A stretch of 7,041 nucleotides of DNA from Pseudomonadota bacterium. Its GTDB lineage: Bacteria; Pseudomonadota; Alphaproteobacteria; Reyranellales; Reyranellaceae. Position 1 is the first letter of the stretch. Each line of letters opens with the position of its first letter. The notes beneath the pieces were generated by a model. It ran no database searches. It saw only the letters and a list, made by a program, of their open reading frames with translations, and was not told the DNA's origin. Both the position numbers and the translations under genes were made by a program. The DNA is taken from NCBI GenBank assembly GCA_023436825.1, contig JAEZHS010000691.1, positions 1 to 7,041 of the forward strand. The letters are read 5' to 3'. Positions 1 through 6,370 of the stretch are shown one piece after another.

Positions 1-73
1 GCTTGACGGCTTGCGAGAGTCCTTCGAACGCCCCGCGGGTGTGCGCTTGCACGTCTTCGCGAACCAACAACGA

Positions 74-83
74 GAGGGAGAAG
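74..83 (+). promoter_or_regulatory. Ribosome binding site fixing the coxS-type start
   Basis: A purine-rich stretch, AGAGGGAGAAG-like with GGGAG at 76-80, lies about 8 bases before the ATG at 89. It decides the start: the frame is open further upstream to a TTG at 11, but those 26 codons do not resemble the family N-terminus, whereas [12 protein letters not shown] from position 89 does. The ATG at 107 (MTVNGK) is the only close rival and lacks a purine-rich leader. I see no convincing -35/-10 pair in 1-73, so the promoter may lie left of the window. Confidence 0.7.
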
Positions 84-88
84 AGTAT

Positions 89-574
<486 letters not shown>

Positions 575-576
575 CC

Positions 577-2958
577 ATGACTGCGCAAACCGGAATTGGC
601 GCCCGGGTCAAGCGGAAGGAAGACCAGCGCTTCCTGACCGGGACGGGTCGTTATGTCGACGACCTGCCGCTCGCACGCGCGACCTACGCGCACTTCGTGC
701 GCTCGCCGCATGCCCACGCCAAGATCAAGAGCATAGACACCTCGGCTGCCGCTGGCATGCCGGGCGTGGTCGCGATCTTCACCGGCAAGGACACGGCCGA
801 TGCCAAGGTCGGCGGCCTGATCTGCGGCTGGGTGGTCAAGGACAAGCACGGCCAGCCGCACAAGGCGCCGCCGCATCCTGTCATGGCGGTCGACACCGTG
901 CGCTATGTCGGCGACACGGTGGCGATGGTGGTGGCCAACAGCCACGATGAGGCCAAGGATGCCGCTGAGGCGATCAGGGTCGATTACGACGTCCTGCCGG
1001 CCAACGTCGATCTTGCCAAGGCGCTCGACAAGGGCACGCCCGAGGTCCACGCCGAAGCGCCGGGCAACCTGATCTACGACTGGGAGATCGGGGTGAAGGC
1101 CGATGTCGACGCAGCGTTCGCCAAGGCTGCGCACGTCACAAAGCTCGACCTGGTCAACAACCGCCTGATCCCCAACGCCATGGAGCCGCGCGCCGCGGCG
1201 GCGGAGTACGACAAGGGCACGGGCAACTACACGCTCTGGTCGACGTCGCAGAACCCGCACGTCCTGCGTCTGATCCTGTCGGCGTTTGTGCTCGGCATCC
1301 CCGAGCACAAGCTGCGCGTCATTGCCCCCGACGTCGGCGGCGGCTTCGGCAGCAAGATCTTCTGTTACAACGAAGAGACGATGGTCACCTGGGCGGCGAG
1401 CCGCGTCGGTCGTCCCATCAAGTGGACCGCCGAGCGCAGCGAATCGTTCCAGACCGATGCGCACGGTCGCGACCATGTCACCCATGCCGAGCTGGCGCTC
1501 GACAAGGACGGCAAGTTCCTCGCGCTGAAGGTCGAGACCATCGCCAACATGGGCGCGTACCTGTCGACCTTCTCGACCGCGGTGCCGACGTATCTCTACG
1601 CCACGCTGCTGGCCGGGCAGTACACCACGCCGTTGATCTACGCCAACGTGAAGGCGGCGGTGACCAATACCGCGCCGGTCGACGCCTATCGCGGCGCCGG
1701 CCGACCGGAGGCGACGTTCGTCGTCGAGACGATCGTCAGCAAGGCGGCCGCGGAGCTGAAGATGGATCCGGCAGAACTGCGCCGGAAGAACTTCATCCCG
1801 TCGACCGCCTTCCCGTACCAGACGCCGGTGGCGCTGCAGTACGATTCGGGCAACTACCCCCCGATCATCGACGAGGCGATCAAGATCGCCGACTACAAGG
1901 GCTTCGAGGCGCGCCGCGCCGAGGCCAAGTCGCGCGGCAAGCTGCGCGGCATCGGCTTCTCGTCCTACATCGAGGCCTGCGGGTTGGCGCCTTCGCAGGT
2001 GATCGGCCAGCTCGGCGGCGGCGTCGGGCAGTGGGAGTCGGCCCAGATCAAGTTCAACCCGACGGGCAACGTCCAGATCCTGACCGGCGCGCACAGCCAC
2101 GGCCAGAGCCACGAGACCACCTTCGCGCAGATCATCTCGGACAAGCTCGGCGTGCCGCTCGAGCAGATTGAAGTGGTGCACGGGGACACGGCGACGACGC
2201 CGTTCGGCATGGGCAGCTACGGCAGCCGATCGCTGGCGGTCGGCGGCTCGGCGATCATGAAGGCGGCGGACAAGATCATCGCCAAGGGCAAGAAGATCGC
2301 CGCCCACCTCATGGAGGCGTCGGTGGCCGACGTCGTGTTCGAGAACGGCACCTTCAAGGTGGCGGGCACCGACAAGGCGGTACCGCTCGGCCAGGCGGTG
2401 TTCGCAGCCTATGTGCCGCACAATTATCCGCTCGCCGAACTCGAGCCCGGCATGGACGAGAACGCGTTCTACGATCCGGCGAACTTCGTCTATCCCGCCG
2501 GCACGCAGATCTGCGAGGTCGAGATCGATCCCGACACCGGCGTCGTCGAGGTCATCAGTCACACGGCAGTCGACGATTTCGGCAACATCATCAATCCGAT
2601 GATCGTCGAAGGTCAGGTGCATGGCGGCATCGTGCAGGGCGTCGGCCAGGCGCTGCTCGAGAACGCCGTCTACGACAAGGAGACGGGCCAGCTCATGAGC
2701 GGCTCGTACATGGACTACACCATGCCGCGCGCCGACGACGTGCCGTCGTTCAAGCTCGGCTACAAGGTCACACCCTGTCCGCACAATCCGCTGGGGGTGA
2801 AGGGATGCGGCGAGGCCGGTGCGATCGCCGCACCCGCCGCCGTGATGAATGCCGTCCACGACGCGCTGGCGCCCGTTGGTGTCACGCACGTCGAGATGCC
2901 CGCCACGCCGCTCAACGTGTGGCAGGCAATCCATGGCGCGCGCGCGGCGGCCGAGTAA
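577..2958 (+). CDS. coxL: Molybdenum hydroxylase large subunit, form II CoxL-like
   Basis: This 793-residue protein is the catalytic, molybdopterin-binding subunit of a xanthine oxidase-superfamily hydroxylase. The N-terminus ([20 protein letters not shown]) is the usual aldehyde oxidase a/b hammerhead start. The cofactor-binding part follows, with MEPRAA near residue 203, VGGGFGSK at 253-260 and [11 protein letters not shown] near 508-518. The active-site loop is AYRGAGR at 370-376. GEAG includes Glu746, at the place of the general-base glutamate of the family. Proven Mo-Cu CO dehydrogenases (form I) have AYRCSFR, whose Cys binds copper; here that position is Gly373. The loop and the S-L-M gene order therefore mark form II (also called BMS), whose physiological substrate is disputed. 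The length is normal and there is no frameshift or signal peptide. A G-run at 565-569, inside the end of the small-subunit gene, is the likely ribosome binding site, 7 bases before this ATG. CO, an aldehyde or an N-heterocycle are all possible substrates. Confidence 0.93.
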   Translation: MTAQTGIGARVKRKEDQRFLTGTGRYVDDLPLARATYAHFVRSPHAHAKIKSIDTSAAAGMPGVVAIFTGKDTADAKVGGLICGWVVKDKHGQPHKAPPHPVMAVDTVRYVGDTVAMVVANSHDEAKDAAEAIRVDYDVLPANVDLAKALDKGTPEVHAEAPGNLIYDWEIGVKADVDAAFAKAAHVTKLDLVNNRLIPNAMEPRAAAAEYDKGTGNYTLWSTSQNPHVLRLILSAFVLGIPEHKLRVIAPDVGGGFGSKIFCYNEETMVTWAASRVGRPIKWTAERSESFQTDAHGRDHVTHAELALDKDGKFLALKVETIANMGAYLSTFSTAVPTYLYATLLAGQYTTPLIYANVKAAVTNTAPVDAYRGAGRPEATFVVETIVSKAAAELKMDPAELRRKNFIPSTAFPYQTPVALQYDSGNYPPIIDEAIKIADYKGFEARRAEAKSRGKLRGIGFSSYIEACGLAPSQVIGQLGGGVGQWESAQIKFNPTGNVQILTGAHSHGQSHETTFAQIISDKLGVPLEQIEVVHGDTATTPFGMGSYGSRSLAVGGSAIMKAADKIIAKGKKIAAHLMEASVADVVFENGTFKVAGTDKAVPLGQAVFAAYVPHNYPLAELEPGMDENAFYDPANFVYPAGTQICEVEIDPDTGVVEVISHTAVDDFGNIINPMIVEGQVHGGIVQGVGQALLENAVYDKETGQLMSGSYMDYTMPRADDVPSFKLGYKVTPCPHNPLGVKGCGEAGAIAAPAAVMNAVHDALAPVGVTHVEMPATPLNVWQAIHGARAAAE

Positions 2959-2960
2959 CG

Positions 2961-2965
2961 GGAGG
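2961..2965 (+). promoter_or_regulatory. Ribosome binding site of the medium-subunit gene
   Basis: A strong GGAGG lies 7 bases before the ATG at 2973, within the 14-base gap after the large-subunit stop. It selects this start over the open frame that runs in from inside the large-subunit gene. Confidence 0.8.
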
Positions 2966-2972
2966 ATCAGAG

Positions 2973-3770
2973 ATGTACGATTTCCACTACCATCGCCCGA
3001 AGACGCTGGCCGATGCGGCCAACCTTTTGAAGGGCAAGGATGAGGCCCGTCCGATGTCGGGCGGCATGACCCTGATCCCGACGCTGAAGCAGCGGCTCGC
3101 CAAGCCCTCCGATGTCGTCGATCTCGGCGGCATCAAGGAACTGGCCGGCATCAAGGTCGAAGGCAACAACGTGGTGATCGGCGGCATGACCCGCCACGCC
3201 GACGTCGCGAGCTCGGCCGAGGTCAAGGCGGCGATCCCCGCATTGGCGGACCTCGCCGGTCACATCGGCGATCCGGCGGTGCGCAACCGCGGCACGATCG
3301 GCGGCTCGGTCGCCAACAACGATCCGGCGGCGGACTATCCGTCGGCGGTGCTGGCGCTCGGCGCCACCATCACCACCAACACCGGCAAGCATGCGGCCGA
3401 CGGCTTCTTCAAGGGCCTGTTCGAGACGGCGCTTGGCGACGGCGAGCTGATTACCTCGATCAGCTTCCCGAAGGCCGAGAAGGCCGCCTACATGAAGTTC
3501 CCGAACCCGGCCTCGCGCTACGCCATGGTCGGCGTGTTCGTGGCCAAGACGGCGAACGGCGTGCGCGTCGCCGTCACCGGTGCGGGCCCCTGCGTCTTCC
3601 GCGTCAAGGCGATGGAGGATGCACTGGCCAAGAACTTTTCGTCGGACGCCATCAAGGATATCAAGATCCCGGCCGACGGGCTGAACAGCGACATTCACGC
3701 CAGCGCCGAGTACCGTGCCCACCTGGTGAACGTCATGGCCCGTCGGGCCGTCGACGCTGCCAACAAGTAG
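2973..3770 (+). CDS. coxM: Molybdenum hydroxylase medium subunit, FAD-binding (CoxM-like)
   Basis: This 265-residue flavoprotein subunit takes electrons from the [2Fe-2S] subunit and passes them to an acceptor (quinone or other, not visible here). It starts MYDFHYHRPKTLADA, typical of the family. Two FAD pyrophosphate-binding loops are visible: SGGMTLIP at 29-36 (family pattern AGGxSLxP) and TIGGSVANNDPAADYP at 108-123. The last ~100 residues form the CO-dehydrogenase flavoprotein C-terminal domain (RYAMVGVFVAK, VTGAGP). It is somewhat shorter than the form I subunit of Oligotropha (288 residues as I recall), with no domain missing. It is third in the operon, 14 bases after the large-subunit stop, and is followed by an intrinsic terminator. 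The medium subunit being last (S-L-M) is the usual form II arrangement, while form I operons run M-S-L. No maturation genes of the coxDEFG type follow it here. Confidence 0.93.
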   Translation: MYDFHYHRPKTLADAANLLKGKDEARPMSGGMTLIPTLKQRLAKPSDVVDLGGIKELAGIKVEGNNVVIGGMTRHADVASSAEVKAAIPALADLAGHIGDPAVRNRGTIGGSVANNDPAADYPSAVLALGATITTNTGKHAADGFFKGLFETALGDGELITSISFPKAEKAAYMKFPNPASRYAMVGVFVAKTANGVRVAVTGAGPCVFRVKAMEDALAKNFSSDAIKDIKIPADGLNSDIHASAEYRAHLVNVMARRAVDAANK

Positions 3771-3797
3771 CCGACGGCTCGGGGAACGGCTAACGTC

Positions 3798-3823
3798 AAG
3801 GGCGCCCAACCGGGCGCTCTTTT
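3798..3823 (+). terminator. Intrinsic terminator of the molybdenum hydroxylase operon
   Basis: A 10-bp stem (3798-3807 with 3812-3821, one G-U pair at 3801/3818) closes a four-base AACC loop. The 3' arm runs directly into TTTT at 3820-3823, with more T at 3826-3829. It starts 28 bases after the medium-subunit stop and ends 19 bases before the next start codon. It should separate the operon from the peptidase gene downstream, although readthrough is possible. Confidence 0.85.
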
Positions 3824-3842
3824 CGTTTGTGACGGAGAGGAC

Positions 3843-4484
3843 ATGAAGGCTTTGGTGACGGGCTTCGATCCGTTCGGCGGGGACGAGGTGAACCCGTCTT
3901 CCCTGGCGGTGGGCAAGCTCAGGAAGCGGATCGCCGGCATCGCCGTCCATACGGCCGAGTTGCCGACGTCCTACGCGAAGTCGGCCGGGGTGCTGCGGAC
4001 GGCGATCGACAAGGTCCGGCCCGACATCGTGCTGTGCGTCGGCCAGGCCGGCGGGCGTAGCGAGCTCTGTCTGGAGCGCATCGGCATCAACGTGCAGGAC
4101 GCCCGCATTCGAGATAACGACGGCAAGCAGCCGATCGACAAGCCGGTGGTAAAGAACGGCCCGGCGGCCTACTTCGCCACCCTGCCGATCAAGGCCTGCG
4201 TAGCGGCACTGCGCAAGGCGGGCCTGCCGGCGGCGGTGTCGAACACCGCCGGCACCTTCGTCTGCAACCACATCCTCTATTCGCTGATGGACATCGCCCA
4301 GGACCATCGCGCGGCTTTCCGCGGCGGCTTTTTGCACATTCCCTACGTGCCTGAGCAGGTCGCCCGGCTGGGCGCCGCGCCGTCGATGGCGGTGGGGGAC
4401 ATCGTGCACGGCATAGAGATCATCCTGGGGACCAGCGCGAGCCAGGTCGAGGATCTCCACACGGTCGAGGGTCGCATCTCTTAG
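3843..4484 (+). CDS. pcp: Pyrrolidone-carboxylate (pyroglutamyl) peptidase, C15 family
   Basis: This 213-residue cytosolic cysteine peptidase removes N-terminal pyroglutamate (5-oxoproline) from peptides, acting in peptide salvage. It begins MKALVTGFDPFGG, the classic C15 N-terminus, with VNPSS following. Aligned by memory to the Bacillus enzyme (Glu81, Cys144, His168), the catalytic triad is Glu78 (GQAGGR...ERIGIN), Cys141 (NTAGTFVCNH) and His165 (LHIPYVPEQ). All three are present, so the enzyme is probably active. The length matches the family (about 205-220). A GGAGAGG at 3834-3840 precedes the ATG. A terminator separates it from the upstream operon, so it is probably transcribed at least partly on its own; its promoter is not obvious and may overlap the terminator region. 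One local oddity is Cys76-Leu77 just before the catalytic Glu78, where many homologues have Thr-Pro. Confidence 0.95.
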   Translation: MKALVTGFDPFGGDEVNPSSLAVGKLRKRIAGIAVHTAELPTSYAKSAGVLRTAIDKVRPDIVLCVGQAGGRSELCLERIGINVQDARIRDNDGKQPIDKPVVKNGPAAYFATLPIKACVAALRKAGLPAAVSNTAGTFVCNHILYSLMDIAQDHRAAFRGGFLHIPYVPEQVARLGAAPSMAVGDIVHGIEIILGTSASQVEDLHTVEGRIS

Positions 4485-4491
4485 CCGGGAC

Positions 4492-4510
4492 CTTGCCGAT
4501 CGTCGGCGGG
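4492..4510 (+). terminator. Weak hairpin after the pcp stop
   Basis: An 8-bp stem (4492-4499 with 4503-4510, including two G-U pairs) encloses a three-base TCG loop, starting 8 bases past the pcp stop. There is no T-run after it, so it is at best a weak or Rho-assisted terminator, or simply an RNA 3'-end stabiliser. It lies in the 88-base junction between two convergent genes (4485-4572), where nothing else terminator-like is visible. Confidence 0.25.
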
Positions 4511-4559
4511 AATCTCATCGCGGCTTTGACGACAATCGCGGGCCGCGGCAGGGCGTGGC

Positions 4560-4574
4560 CTCTCTCTCTCTCTC
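4560..4574. repeat. (CT)7 dinucleotide microsatellite
   Basis: There are fifteen bases of uninterrupted CT repeat (GA on the minus strand). Its right end enters the TGA stop (4575-4573) of the minus-strand gene. Length changes by slippage would alter only the trailer, because the stop codon comes before the tract in the direction of reading. Confidence 0.9.
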
Positions 4575-5295
4575 AGTGTATGCCCGAGGGCACGTCGCGG
4601 TATTCAACGCGGTCCATGAGTCCGTTGGCGAGTGCGATCCGATAGATCGTTTCCGCGAAACGCCGGTCATCGACGAGCATGTCGAGCGACTGGCCTCGCA
4701 TGTGTCGTGGCAGTTCGTCGATCAGCGCCAGCATCGTTGTCGCATCGAGCAGTACGTTGACGCCGGCCGTCATTGAAAAATCGCCCGGCGTGTAGAGTCT
4801 CGTGGCCAGTGTCGCCCCGTCCGGAATGGAACTCTCGAGTCCGACGTCGATCAGCCATCGTTCGGTGTCGCGGCAAAGATCGGTAGTGACCAATCCCGCG
4901 ACATGGTGCCGACGCTCGATGCGCAAAAGCGAGAAACGTGCCGCGCGCATCGCATCGAGCATGAGCATTTCGTCGGCATCTGACGCCGCGCCAGCTGACT
5001 CGGCATAGCGGTCAATGGCACGCGATCGGCCGGGTAGCGCAGTGTGGATGGCGAGATCTAGGGCGTAGGTCAGCTCGTCAATGCCATCGAGCATGAAAGT
5101 CCGGCCGCGCGCAAGACCGAGCCGGCGCGCATGGTGCAAGATCGATTCCTGGGATATGAGCTTCTGCATGGCGTGATTGTGACGTCGGCTGATCGCCCGC
5201 AAGTGGCGATAGCGCTCAAGCACCTTGGCGCGGTCGGTGGAGGACGGGCGATTCTCTTGGCTGTCGCATTCTAGCGAATTGACTGCGTCGGACAT
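4573..5295 (-). CDS. Uncharacterised 240-residue protein
   Basis: I do not recognise a named function. The protein is 240 residues, rich in Arg, Asp, Leu and Ala, soluble in appearance, with no signal peptide, membrane segment or cysteine motif. Residues 22-62 look strongly helical (DRAKVLERYRHLRAI, then HNHAMQKLISQESIL and HHARRLGLA). A hydrophobic/acidic stretch follows (TFMLDGIDEL, 66-75), then PGRSRAIDRYA (88-98). The C-terminal half has AARFSLLRIERR, WLIDVGLESS and ATLATRLYTPGDFSMTAG, apparently beta-rich. From memory, the 'AR(Y/F)S...VDVG...LATR' pattern recurs in a widespread family of hypothetical proteins, but I cannot confirm this. I chose the ATG at 5295 because GGAGAG lies just before it. 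The frame is open to an ATG at 5406 (277 residues), which has no ribosome binding site. The gene is last in a leftward run, 145 bases after the oxygenase gene, so it may have its own promoter. Its coding nature is supported by a long frame, plausible protein composition and a good start. Confidence 0.75.
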   Translation of the reverse strand: MSDAVNSLECDSQENRPSSTDRAKVLERYRHLRAISRRHNHAMQKLISQESILHHARRLGLARGRTFMLDGIDELTYALDLAIHTALPGRSRAIDRYAESAGAASDADEMLMLDAMRAARFSLLRIERRHHVAGLVTTDLCRDTERWLIDVGLESSIPDGATLATRLYTPGDFSMTAGVNVLLDATTMLALIDELPRHMRGQSLDMLVDDRRFAETIYRIALANGLMDRVEYRDVPSGIH

Positions 5296-5297
5296 GG

Positions 5298-5303
5298 CTC
5301 TCC
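5298..5303 (-). promoter_or_regulatory. Ribosome binding site selecting the internal ATG of the uncharacterised gene
   Basis: On the minus strand GGAGAG (5303 to 5298) is followed by CC and the ATG at 5295. The longer alternative start at 5406 is preceded by a sequence without any purine-rich block. This supports the 240-residue rather than the 277-residue product. Confidence 0.6.
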
Positions 5304-5440
5304 ACACTTGTCGGTCGAGACAGAGCATCGACCTACAGTCATCTCTGGCTGGTCCGGACGGCAAGGCCAGAAAATCGAGGTATCCACAGCCGGCTTTCGG
5401 CGACATTGGGGCGCGCTGCGTTCAAGCGATGGGATGCACC

Positions 5441-6286
5441 TTAGCCAAGCAGGGACAGAAAGCGCTTGGCGTCGACGCCCGGCGAGCATGCTGTCCCGAC
5501 GACCGTGACCTCGCCGTTGCGCCGGCCCACATGAATGGCGGGATCCTGGTATTTCGGGGGCGCCGCATCCCGCGCCATTGCCCGGATCTCGAGACTGTAT
5601 CGATCGGTCCGGGTCCCGTAGCCGGTCGTGAAGTGGGGCGACAGGTTGGTGTGGATGCTGAGATCTCCCGGAGCATAGCTCGGCACCCAGGCGTTGAGGA
5701 AGTTCTCGAGGACGTATTCGGTCCCCACATCGTTGTGCGGCAGCGTCGGCAACACGCGCTCGGGTGCCGGCGTGATGAAACCGAGGCCGGAATTGTGCCG
5801 AGGCGTGACGGCGTGAAGCGGAATCCACAAGGCGAAGGGAAGCTCCGGCGCGACGGCGGTCGCGTCCTGGTGCGCACCCGCCGCGAGCGGCTTGTCGACC
5901 ATGTGACGCGCCGTGCAGAGGCCCAGCAGGACCGCGATGTCGGTGCTGCCGCAGATTCTCTCGACCGCGGGCCATGCCCATGAGCGCAACAGCGCCGACA
6001 CGATGGTCGCAGCCGGCAGATGCTGATCGTGCTGCACGCGCCAGGGGGCGTGCCAGCTTCCGGCATCGGACTCGCCTTCGAGGGAGCGCGCAAACTGCTC
6101 GAAGCTCGCGCAGCATGCCGGCAATATCCTCGGCGGCAATGCGCTGCGCAGCATGATCACTCCGCATCTCGAAAGCGCAGCAGCCGCCGCCGTGGGGGCT
6201 GCACCTTCCGTGAACGATTGCTCGGGCCATTCGTTCTGAACGTTGGGATGCCGGTCGAGGAGTTCGTCGAAACGCGGTGACTGCAT
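5441..6286 (-). CDS. Phytanoyl-CoA dioxygenase (PhyH)-like Fe(II)/2-oxoglutarate oxygenase
   Basis: This 281-residue protein looks like a member of the PhyH family, non-haem iron oxygenases that hydroxylate a substrate while decarboxylating 2-oxoglutarate to succinate. Visible signs are His139-x-Asp141 in GAHQDATAV (the first two iron ligands), then LPFALWIPLHAV and the NSGLGFITP stretch. These match the core strand and the 'NG...(F/V)IP' region of the family. PGDLSIH at 206-212 leads to SPHFT, with Arg229 in TDRYSLEIR. His218 is the likely third iron ligand because Arg229, the probable 2-oxoglutarate anchor, lies 11 residues later as in relatives; His212 is an alternative. The substrate is unknown: the family ranges from acyl-CoA to small hydroxylated metabolites. 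The start at 6286 has only a weak GGCGG leader, but the next Met is at residue 45, too late. It lies 84 bases downstream of the regulator gene on the same strand. Confidence 0.82.
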   Translation of the reverse strand: MQSPRFDELLDRHPNVQNEWPEQSFTEGAAPTAAAAALSRCGVIMLRSALPPRILPACCASFEQFARSLEGESDAGSWHAPWRVQHDQHLPAATIVSALLRSWAWPAVERICGSTDIAVLLGLCTARHMVDKPLAAGAHQDATAVAPELPFALWIPLHAVTPRHNSGLGFITPAPERVLPTLPHNDVGTEYVLENFLNAWVPSYAPGDLSIHTNLSPHFTTGYGTRTDRYSLEIRAMARDAAPPKYQDPAIHVGRRNGEVTVVGTACSPGVDAKRFLSLLG

Positions 6287-6293
6287 GGGCCGC

Positions 6294-6332
6294 CAACGTC
6301 GGAAACCCGGCGTCGGAAACCCGGCGACGTTG
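6294..6332. repeat. Exact 14-bp tandem duplication inside an inverted repeat
   Basis: CGTCGGAAACCCGG occurs twice head to tail at 6297-6310 and 6311-6324 with no mismatch. The block is framed by an 8-bp inverted repeat: CAACGTCG at 6294-6301 and CGACGTTG at 6325-6332. On the minus strand this lies in the leader just before the oxygenase start codon at 6286. It could be tandem binding sites for a regulator, a folded mRNA leader, or a simple replication duplication; the sequence alone does not decide. Confidence 0.85.
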
Positions 6333-6347
6333 CTGTGACCTCACAGC
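6332..6347. promoter_or_regulatory. Perfect palindrome, candidate operator
   Basis: GCTGTGA-CC-TCACAGC is a perfect inverted repeat with 7-bp arms and a two-base centre. It touches the repeat block on its left and lies 24 bases past the regulator's stop codon. The symmetry suits a dimeric DNA-binding protein. There is no T-run on either side, so it is not a good intrinsic terminator. The half sites resemble CRP half sites, but the spacing (2, not 6) does not fit CRP. Confidence 0.5.
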
Positions 6348-6370
6348 GCAGGCCCGCCGCCGAGAAAGCG

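Noticed and set aside
1..30. A TTGACG at 3-8 as a -35 box for the operon
   Set aside because: At the proper 17-base distance there is GAACGC, nothing like a -10 box; a chance match is likely.
1..70. A protein-like minus-strand reading ([17 protein letters not shown]...) that could be the start of a divergent gene
   Set aside because: It has only TTG as a possible start, a pyrimidine-rich leader with no ribosome binding site, and just 23 codons before the window edge. It may be real, but I cannot support it.
11..88. N-terminal extension of the small subunit from a TTG at 11
   Set aside because: The extra 26 residues do not match the family, and a clear purine-rich leader sits before the ATG at 89.
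2805..2972. Extended medium subunit starting inside the large-subunit gene
   Set aside because: The added residues are Arg-rich shadow sequence. GGAGG at 2961-2965 and the family-typical start MYDFHYHRP point to 2973.
2967..4460. A 497-codon minus-strand open frame opposite the medium-subunit and pcp genes
   Set aside because: It spans two unrelated real genes and the terminator between them and has the same Arg/Asp/His/Val-rich shadow composition; no domain is visible.
5225..6344. Other long frames over the oxygenase gene: plus strand 5225-5983 and minus strand 5271-6344
   Set aside because: Both have shadow-type Arg/Pro/Ala-rich translations. The frame at 5441-6286 instead carries HxD and the other oxygenase motifs.
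6332..6347. CRP-type binding site (TGTGA...TCACA)
   Set aside because: CRP sites need a six-base spacer; here it is two. It is kept only as an unassigned palindrome.
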